From contig JAITGT010000090.1 of NCBI GenBank assembly GCA_031280495.1, forward strand, positions 1 to 10,661: DNA of 10,661 nt, read 5' to 3'. Source of the DNA: Eubacteriaceae bacterium (GTDB lineage: Bacteria; Bacillota_A; Clostridia; Eubacteriales; Anaerofustaceae). Under the pieces are notes generated by a model that was not told the origin of the DNA, searched no databases, and saw only the letters and a list, made by a program, of their open reading frames with translations. Made by a program: the position numbers and the translations under genes. Shown here one piece after another: positions 5,685 through 10,661 of the stretch. How positions within the stretch are numbered: position 1 is the first letter of the stretch; each line of letters opens with the position of its first letter.

Positions 5685-7475
5685 TCACTCATGCCAGAAA
5701 GCGCCGCCTGCCTCGTCTCCAGCCAAAGAAGCGCCGACAGGCGCTCCAATGGCAGAATTTGAGCCTGGCGACGCTGACTCTGCCCCTGGAGAAGTCGATC
5801 CGCCGCCTTCTGGTTCAGGCGCCAATGCAGCTGCGCCCACAGTGAGCGTAATGGCGCTTCCCATTGCTGCTTTGGCGTTGGGCTTGATGGATTGGGCGGT
5901 AACTTTTCCCCCGCCGTCGGCGTCTCCTTCATAGCGAATAGTGAGGTTGGCGCCGTAAGTGCCGGCTTTTACTTGAGCAGCTGTCATACCGACGAAATTT
6001 GGCACTGTGTACGACTGTGTGACGGGGCGGTACCTGAGTGTAATTCTTGAGCCTTCGGCTATTTCCGCAGCCGCAGCCTCGCTTTGCGACCATATTTCTC
6101 CAGGAAGGACGCCACTTCTTTCTTCCGCAACGAAAATAGGCACAAGGCCTGCCTGTTCACACATACGCATTGCTTCTTCCCGCAAGATAACGCTGTCATA
6201 GGATGTGTGGGAGGTAGATGTGAACTGCGGCACAAACACAACATTTCCAGAGGAGACGACCACACTAATCGAAGTGCTCAGCGATGCGGTTACGTTTCTC
6301 TTGTCTTGGTGAATAACTGTACCTTTTGGCTGGCTGCCTTTTGTAGTTGTCGAAGAAAGCGTCAGTTTTGCGCCCAGTGCGTTCAAAGGGGCCATCCAAG
6401 ACTCAATGTCGGCAACCGTTTGACCAACAAAAGAGGGGATGGGCAATGTGGAGCCGAGGGAGTAGGATAGCTCAATGACATCGTCCCTCTCGTATATGGA
6501 TCCGGCTTTGGCGCTTTGGGAAACAAACGCTCCGATTTTTTTTGCCGAATAAGCGTCTTTGACAGCGACGGCAACGCCAAGCGCTGCCGCTTTTGCTTGA
6601 GCCTGTTCCTTTGTTTTGAATTCCGAAAAATCAGGGATGGCGATTTTCTTTCCTTTTGAGACAGTAATCTCCACTACGTCTCCTTTAAAAATGGTTTCGC
6701 CCGCCAGAATGCTTTGCGTCATAACTTGTCCGAATGGAATAGACTCGTTGAACTCTTCCGTAATTTTCAGCTCAAAGCCATTTTCTCCTGCATATGCGCC
6801 CGCATCCGCTTGCGGTTTGCCGACCATGTTCTCCAGTGTAACTGTCTCTTTGGCTTCCTGCTGAGTGGCAACTACAATATAGATGGGGCTGTCGCGCCTT
6901 ACCTTCTTGGGATCAAGCAGAGTCGCGTCATTTATCTCATAGCGAATAATGGATCCTGGAATAAGGCTGCTGTTTTTTTCCGATGTGATTCGAACTTTAG
7001 TCATATAGTTATTGTCAGCCCATTCCTTGATTGAAGCAGCAGTCATGCCACCGAAATTTGGAACGTCTACAGCAACGGACGGATCGTGGCCTTTAGAGAC
7101 GGTAAGCTGCAGAAAGCCCCCTTTTTTTAGCTTCTGGCCGGATTCCGACCCCTGGCTAATTACGCGATCCTGCTCTATTTCGTCATTATAGACTGAGTCC
7201 ACGCGCAAATAGACACTGTTTTGGCTTGCCCACAATTCTGCGTCAGAGTATGACCACCCTTTAAGGTCCTCCGCGCGAACCCCAGACATGCTCAATGACG
7301 CGATCAAGACTGTAATTGCCAATGCCAAAGCAGCTGCGCCGTAGACTATTCTTCGGTCAATTTGAAACCCGCTCTTTTTGCCTCCTGAGGGCGGCTCTGC
7401 CTGCTGCGGCGGCGCGTCGTTTCGGAGAGGCTCCCGCCTTTTGTAGTTTTCAAAAAACTTGTTCTGTCCACTCAT
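5685..7475 (-). CDS. Membrane-anchored PASTA-repeat protein lacking a kinase domain
   Basis: The 596 residues comprise a Pro- and charge-rich cytoplasmic segment (1-41), one membrane helix (about 43-64), and an extracytoplasmic chain of about seven PASTA-like repeats: roughly 69-129, 136-204, 210-275, 278-341, 344-410, 413-483 and 488-547. Most begin with a (V/I)P-x-F type element (VPNFGGMTA, IPDFSEF, IPSFVGQT, VPQFTS, VPNFVGMTAAQV) and end in a strand such as LTVSKG or ITVSKG. A low-complexity tail rich in Gly, Ser, Pro and Ala (550-596) follows. PASTA domains in PrkC/StkP kinases and in penicillin-binding proteins bind muropeptides or beta-lactams; here no kinase or transpeptidase domain is present. 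A wall-binding or envelope-sensing role is inferred. The ATG at 7475 has GGTGA 6 nt upstream. It is the last gene of a row ATPase-permease-PASTA, 91 nt after the permease. Repeat 1 is the most diverged. Confidence 0.9.
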   Translation of the reverse strand: MSGQNKFFENYKRREPLRNDAPPQQAEPPSGGKKSGFQIDRRIVYGAAALALAITVLIASLSMSGVRAEDLKGWSYSDAELWASQNSVYLRVDSVYNDEIEQDRVISQGSESGQKLKKGGFLQLTVSKGHDPSVAVDVPNFGGMTAASIKEWADNNYMTKVRITSEKNSSLIPGSIIRYEINDATLLDPKKVRRDSPIYIVVATQQEAKETVTLENMVGKPQADAGAYAGENGFELKITEEFNESIPFGQVMTQSILAGETIFKGDVVEITVSKGKKIAIPDFSEFKTKEQAQAKAAALGVAVAVKDAYSAKKIGAFVSQSAKAGSIYERDDVIELSYSLGSTLPIPSFVGQTVADIESWMAPLNALGAKLTLSSTTTKGSQPKGTVIHQDKRNVTASLSTSISVVVSSGNVVFVPQFTSTSHTSYDSVILREEAMRMCEQAGLVPIFVAEERSGVLPGEIWSQSEAAAAEIAEGSRITLRYRPVTQSYTVPNFVGMTAAQVKAGTYGANLTIRYEGDADGGGKVTAQSIKPNAKAAMGSAITLTVGAAALAPEPEGGGSTSPGAESASPGSNSAIGAPVGASLAGDEAGGAFWHE

Positions 7476-7534
7476 TGATTTTCACCATTCTGGTCCTGCC
7501 CCAAACTGGATGGCACACGGCGTTTGGATTGTAG

Positions 7535-7564
7535 GCAGCATTGCCGAAAATGCTGCAAAGCATT
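7535..7564 (-). promoter_or_regulatory. Two competing hairpins between permease and PASTA genes
   Basis: Just after the permease stop, the minus-strand RNA can form AATGCT-ttgc-AGCATT (7564-7549), or instead GCAGCATT-ttcggc-AATGCTGC (7556-7535), a perfect 8-bp stem. Both use bases 7549-7554, so they exclude each other. Neither is followed by a long U tract, so neither is a strong terminator. They could act as an RNA-processing or 3'-end stability element that sets different levels for the ABC and PASTA parts of the operon. The regulatory role is inferred. Confidence 0.35.
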
Positions 7565-7566
7565 AT

Positions 7567-9342
7567 TTAGTTTGTAATTTCCTGCCTGGAAAAACGCATA
7601 ACAGACACGGCAACACAAGTTGCCGCCAGCCCGGCAAGCATCAAAAGGCCAAAAGGAAGGCTTAGTTCAAGCATGTTGCCCTGAGCCCCGTAAATTGCCG
7701 TTTCCTGCGCAAAGAGCTTTGAAATGTCAAAGTAAGGAATGGGCGTGTACTTAATCCAGGAATAGGCGGTTTGGTACATGGCCATCGAGGTCACTATAGT
7801 GCAGGCAATGTAAGATATCGTCGGCACAACGATTGAGACAACCGTGTTGCGCAAAAGCACAGACATTACAAAGGCAAAGCTCTGTGAGAACAGCACTGGG
7901 ACAAAGCAGGCAGCTGCTTTCGGCAATAAAAATGAAATAAACGACTGCTCTGCCCCTGGAATGTATTTTGGAAGCGCATAGTCAGAAAAACCAAAGACGG
8001 CACCGTTGGCTAGAGCGTTTGCCAATATAGACAGTGTGTAGATGGCAAAGCAAAAAATGAGCGCTGCCGCGAACTTTGCCATAAGGATTTTTGTGCGGCT
8101 TTTGGGCCGGATGAGAAGCAGCCGAATAGTGCCGTTTTGGTATTCATTGGCAATGACCCACCCGCCAACCATGACCGCAAGCATCATAGGTATAAAGGAC
8201 GACTGCAGGAACCTAAATGTCATGTTTCTTGCGCCAAACTGGACAAATGAGAGATCTGCCCTTCCGCTGTTCAGCGAGCGCTCCGCTACGCTGATTTGCT
8301 CGTTTACTGCGTTTAGGTTTTTCTTCATCGCGGCAGTATATGAACTGTATGTCTTATACTGATCGATAAGGTACTGCTGTTTCAGAAATTCTTCCTGAGT
8401 CAGCGTCCTGTCATTAAGCAGCTGGCTCTTATTGCTCTCAAGGCTGCCGATTGCGGTGTTCTGCCACATCGCAACAAAGTCTTCTGGAAGGACTTTATAC
8501 TTTAGCCTGTAGTCGAGTATTGGAATCGTCACTTCCTCTATATACTTAATTTGGCGGCGCATGTCTTCAATCTGCGCGGAAAGAGTTTCCTCTTTTAGCG
8601 GGCTTGCAACTATCTCTTGCTCCCACTGCTCAATTTGCGCATTAATGCGGTCAGAGTTGTCTTGCTCTGACATTTTTGAGAGGTTTACAAATTTTTCAAT
8701 GTCATCCGTCTTGAGAAGGGAAACAACGCCCGATATTCTTGTTGAAATGCTCTCAAGTTTTGCTGCCCGCTCAGTTTCTGGCAGATCCAAAAATTTCGCC
8801 TGAAAATCGTCCATAAAAGTGACGGCTGCATAGGCTGATTTTAGGTGTGCTGTGTTTGCGCCCGGTTTTGCTAGGGCGCTGTATATGTATTGGTCGAAGA
8901 CGAGGGATTCCGTGGAGTAAACGAGGTTTACAGTGTACTTCCACTGCGTGATGCTCTGCGCACAGTCAGTAAGAAACTTCATTTTGTCTTCCAGCATCAA
9001 AAGCGCCGTTTTCTTAGCTTCGGGATCGGCAAGGCCTTCTACAGTTTTGTTTGACTCAAATTCGATGATGGAGTCGCTCATGTACTTTATTTCGTAATAC
9101 AAGGGATGCCGCTCATCTACTGTCACGCCGTTTATTGTGATAGGGCTTTGGGCGGATCCGCCTGACATATAGTCTATCGCCATGGCGCCCGTGCTGTATG
9201 GATTCGCTTTAAGCATTCTGTTGTAGGAAAGCTTTTGAATAACTGGAATTCCAATGGAGCAGGCAAGCACCAGTGCCGCCATGATTATGATAAACCTGGA
9301 ATAAAAAAGCATTTTAAGTTCTAACTGGATTTGTTTAGCCAT
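7567..9342 (-). CDS. ABC-2 type permease with a large extracytoplasmic domain
   Basis: This 591-residue membrane protein partners the ATPase encoded immediately upstream. Its layout is one N-terminal membrane helix (about 15-35), an extracytoplasmic region of about 345 residues, then five more helices (about 381-398, 424-445, 475-497, 500-522, 560-582). After the second helix comes the segment EYQNGTIRLLLIRPKSRTKI (400-419), a hallmark of ABC-2 exporters of the bacitracin/lantibiotic-immunity type, probably the coupling region for the ATPase. The large loop is mostly helical in character, rich in Glu, Lys and Gln (for example 228-270 and 340-358), and could form coiled coils; I do not recognise a named domain. 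The start ATG (9342) has AGGAGG (9352-9347) that overlaps the stop codon of the ATPase gene, so translation is probably coupled. The substrate is unknown; a peptide or envelope-active compound is the likeliest class. Confidence 0.9.
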   Translation of the reverse strand: MAKQIQLELKMLFYSRFIIIMAALVLACSIGIPVIQKLSYNRMLKANPYSTGAMAIDYMSGGSAQSPITINGVTVDERHPLYYEIKYMSDSIIEFESNKTVEGLADPEAKKTALLMLEDKMKFLTDCAQSITQWKYTVNLVYSTESLVFDQYIYSALAKPGANTAHLKSAYAAVTFMDDFQAKFLDLPETERAAKLESISTRISGVVSLLKTDDIEKFVNLSKMSEQDNSDRINAQIEQWEQEIVASPLKEETLSAQIEDMRRQIKYIEEVTIPILDYRLKYKVLPEDFVAMWQNTAIGSLESNKSQLLNDRTLTQEEFLKQQYLIDQYKTYSSYTAAMKKNLNAVNEQISVAERSLNSGRADLSFVQFGARNMTFRFLQSSFIPMMLAVMVGGWVIANEYQNGTIRLLLIRPKSRTKILMAKFAAALIFCFAIYTLSILANALANGAVFGFSDYALPKYIPGAEQSFISFLLPKAAACFVPVLFSQSFAFVMSVLLRNTVVSIVVPTISYIACTIVTSMAMYQTAYSWIKYTPIPYFDISKLFAQETAIYGAQGNMLELSLPFGLLMLAGLAATCVAVSVMRFSRQEITN

Positions 9343-9350
9343 TTCCCCTC

Positions 9351-10274
9351 CTATCGAATCTGCGCATTGCTTTCCTGAGTGAGAGATATAAAGTCTGCTT
9401 CAAGTGAGCGGCGGTGCGGGCTGACTGAATAAATGTCCACCCCAGCTTCAACCAGGCCCTTTACGGCAGAAGGCACGTCGTCGCGTCTGATGTTCAGCAA
9501 AAGCCCCTGCCCTCCGTCTTCGGAGGCCAGGCCCAATGACAGAAAATAGGATGCCGCCTCTTCCTTGCGCGAACAAACAAATTCGTATGGAACAGGCACT
9601 TCGCCGCTTTCCGAGCCCTCGCGCTTCATTGCCCTCTCTTCAATAATCTCGCCATTGCTGATGATGTAGACTCGGTCGCAGACCATTTCAATTTCAGAGA
9701 GAAGATGGCTGGATATGAGGACACCAAGGCCAGAGTCCTTTGCCAGGCTGATCATGATGTCGCGAAACTCCTTTATGCCAATTGGATCCAGCCCATTGGT
9801 GGGCTCGTCAAGAATGAGCAGCGAAGGCATATGCGAAAGCGCCTGGGCAAGCCCAATGCGCTGGCGCATGCCAAGGGAGTATGTACTAAGCTTGTCGTCG
9901 ATCCTGCCTGCCATTTTGACCAGGCTGACGACAGCGTCGATATTTTTGACAGCTTCTTCGCCGTGCAGCGCCGCTAGGTACTCTAAATTTCTTCTGCCTG
10001 TCAGCCTTAGGTAAAGATCCGGGTTCTCGATGATTCCGCCTACGGTGCTCATGGCTTTTTCAAAGTCTTTTTTTATGTCGAAGCCTGAAATTCTAATATC
10101 GCCGCCGCTAATGGAAAACAGCCCCATTATCATTTTTATTGTTGTTGTCTTCCCAGCCCCATTAGGACCGACAAATCCAACAATCTCGCCACTGTCGACA
10201 TGCAGGGAGATGGATTTGACAATTTCCTTCTTTTTTATTTGCTTTGAGACATTTTCAAGAGTAAGTAATTCCAT
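9351..10274 (-). CDS. BcrA-like ABC transporter ATP-binding protein
   Basis: This 307-residue ATPase should power export through the permease encoded 8 nt downstream. It has Walker A GPNGAGKT (36-43), signature YSLGMRQR (132-139), Walker B LLILDEP (152-158), D-loop GLDP (161-164) and switch H190. The Q-loop position reads GGIIENPDLY, with Glu in place of Gln, as is common in the BcrA subfamily. The phrase LDEPTNGLDPIGI is also typical of that bacitracin/lantibiotic-immunity group. An extra C-terminal part (about 221-307) follows the nucleotide-binding domain, as in many drug-exporting relatives. The ATG at 10274 is preceded by AGGAAGGA at good spacing. It is the first gene of the ATPase-permease-PASTA row and has an extended -10 promoter close by. 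Family placement is firm; resistance to a particular antibiotic is not shown. Confidence 0.95.
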   Translation of the reverse strand: MELLTLENVSKQIKKKEIVKSISLHVDSGEIVGFVGPNGAGKTTTIKMIMGLFSISGGDIRISGFDIKKDFEKAMSTVGGIIENPDLYLRLTGRRNLEYLAALHGEEAVKNIDAVVSLVKMAGRIDDKLSTYSLGMRQRIGLAQALSHMPSLLILDEPTNGLDPIGIKEFRDIMISLAKDSGLGVLISSHLLSEIEMVCDRVYIISNGEIIEERAMKREGSESGEVPVPYEFVCSRKEEAASYFLSLGLASEDGGQGLLLNIRRDDVPSAVKGLVEAGVDIYSVSPHRRSLEADFISLTQESNAQIR

Positions 10275-10298
10275 TCAGTTCCTTCCTGTTTACAGCTA

Positions 10299-10307
10299 AT
10301 TCTAGCA
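10299..10307 (-). promoter_or_regulatory. Extended -10 promoter of the ABC-PASTA operon
   Basis: On the minus strand TGC (10307-10305) directly precedes TAGAAT (10304-10299), an extended -10 matching five of six positions. No good -35 hexamer is present 16-18 bp upstream, which suggests a promoter that relies on the extended -10 or on an activator. The predicted start near 10292 leaves an 18-nt leader. GCTA-ATTC-TAGC (10295-10306 on plus) makes a small dyad across the -10. Confidence 0.5.
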
Positions 10308-10450
10308 CAATCTTTAACCTTAAGGCGTTTTTTTGCCCAAGTTCGATTTTGATTAAAATGGTATGGCAGGGCGTTATGTCCGGTTTCCTAGCCATTTCCG
10401 GCTTCAGAAATGCGAATGGCAGGTGTTTCGCAAAACAAAAAGAATAACCC

Positions 10451-10470
10451 CCTTTCTTGCTTAAGAAAGG
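10451..10470. other. 8-bp perfect hairpin in the intergenic region
   Basis: CCTTTCTT (10451-10458) pairs perfectly with AAGAAAGG (10463-10470) around a GCTT loop. Neither strand has a U tract abutting the stem; on the minus strand a loose T-rich stretch follows after GGGTTA. It could be a weak terminator for minus-strand transcription or part of a structured plus-strand RNA. There is no supportable gene in 10275-10620. Confidence 0.35.
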
Positions 10471-10497
10471 CAAATCGACAGCCGCAGAGCAAATATA

Positions 10498-10555
10498 GCA
10501 GCAAGCGCGCCCCTAAGCAATTGTGCATGCAGGCGGCGCGCGCTGCTTTCTTTTA
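10498..10555 (+). terminator. GC-rich terminator-like hairpin with no obvious upstream gene
   Basis: GCAGC (10498-10502), a bulged AA, and GCGCGC (10505-10510) pair with GCGCGC (10536-10541) and GCTGC (10542-10546), giving 11 GC-rich pairs (12 with C10511-G10535). A 25-nt loop lies inside and TTTCTTTTA follows directly. This is the form of an intrinsic plus-strand terminator. The only genes to its left nearby are on the minus strand, so what it ends is unclear. Confidence 0.5.
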
Positions 10556-10577
10556 CGCCTACCTGCTCAGCAAACGC

Positions 10578-10606
10578 TTGACAAATTATGCTTGGTATAG
10601 TATCCT
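10578..10606 (+). promoter_or_regulatory. Promoter of the tRNA gene
   Basis: A perfect -35 TTGACA (10578-10583) is followed after 17 bp by TATCCT (10601-10606), matching four of six -10 positions. Transcription would start near 10613, about 8 nt before the mature tRNA 5' end. Overlapping TATAGT (10596-10601) is at the wrong spacing. Confidence 0.65.
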
Positions 10607-10620
10607 GACTTTTGGAAAAT

Positions 10621-10661
10621 CGAGGTGTAGCGCAGTCTGGCTAGCGCACATGGTGTGGGAC
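10621..10661 (+). tRNA. tRNA-Pro-like gene, 5' part only (cut by the window edge)
   Basis: The 41 bases cover positions 1-39 of a tRNA. The acceptor 5' strand is CGAGGTG, then T8-A9. The D stem GCGC pairs perfectly with GCGC, the D loop holds AG...GG...A, A26 follows, and the 5' anticodon strand is CATGG. The loop reads T-G-T-G-G-G-A, ending at C39, which can pair with G31. A first base C, anticodon TGG at 34-36 and G37 are the marks of bacterial tRNA-Pro(UGG), and the anticodon arm resembles the usual CATGG-TTTGGGA-C form. The odd point is G where U33 is expected. The T arm and 3' acceptor strand are outside the window, so function cannot be confirmed. Confidence 0.75.

Noticed and set aside
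5591..5932. 113-codon minus-strand frame overlapping the PASTA 3' end
   Set aside because: It is an alternate frame of the low-complexity tail with no start signal or family features.
5278..5934. 218-codon plus-strand frame
   Set aside because: It runs antisense through the 3' end of the PASTA gene; its composition mirrors that gene's Pro/Gly/Ser tail and no ribosome binding site precedes it.
10358..10464. Two short plus-strand frames (29 and 33 codons) ahead of the orphan terminator
   Set aside because: Neither ATG has a ribosome binding site, and neither product shows a motif. A non-coding RNA is at least as likely.
10255..10473. 72-codon minus-strand frame upstream of the ABC ATPase
   Set aside because: It overlaps the ATPase start, covers the promoter, and has no ribosome binding site or recognisable motif.
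1..10661. CRISPR array, insertion sequence, prophage or integrase genes
   Set aside because: No regularly spaced repeats, transposase or integrase motifs, or terminal inverted repeats were seen on either strand. The short repeated words described above are operator-sized, not array-sized.

Overview
The window looks like a chromosomal segment from a Gram-positive bacterium of the Bacillota, most likely class Clostridia. This is inferred from gene content and signals: a PcrA/UvrD helicase with a C-terminal Tudor-like tail, a BcrA-like ABC exporter, a membrane-anchored PASTA protein, a CiaH-like sensor kinase, and AGGAGG-type ribosome binding sites with sigma-A-type promoters. The genus cannot be named from the sequence.

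Layout. (1) 1-256, minus: the N-terminus of an unidentified exported protein that runs off the left edge. (2) 382-558, minus: a 58-residue zinc-ribbon protein with its own near-consensus promoter and a strong hairpin terminator. (3) 610-1010: a non-coding, regulation-rich stretch with repeated ATTTGCGAT-type motifs, a candidate promoter and a perfect 17-bp dyad. (4) 1011-5222, plus: an apparent three-gene operon of OmpR-family response regulator, membrane histidine kinase and pcrA-type helicase. (5) 5223-5684: a gap between convergent genes, with no gene found. (6) 10274-5685, minus: an apparent operon of ABC ATPase, ABC-2 permease with a very large extracytoplasmic loop, and a kinase-less seven-repeat PASTA protein. 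(7) 10275-10620: an intergenic region holding the ABC promoter (minus), a terminator-like hairpin with no known upstream gene (plus) and a tRNA promoter (plus). (8) 10621-10661: the 5' half of a proline-type tRNA cut by the right edge.

How the parts may work together. A sensor kinase and regulator, a BcrA-type exporter (many relatives give immunity to or detoxify cell-wall-active peptides) and a PASTA protein (a domain known to bind peptidoglycan fragments and beta-lactams) all suggest the cell envelope. A half-site like the regulator's dyad also occurs at the ABC promoter. A link between the two operons is therefore a reasonable hypothesis, but the sequence does not prove it. The helicase is a housekeeping repair and replication gene that appears to ride in the regulatory operon. 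The least ordinary items are the ABC-PASTA pairing, a hairpin that appears to bridge a distant Shine-Dalgarno to the pcrA start, an orphan terminator, and an apparent G at the normally invariant U33 of the tRNA.
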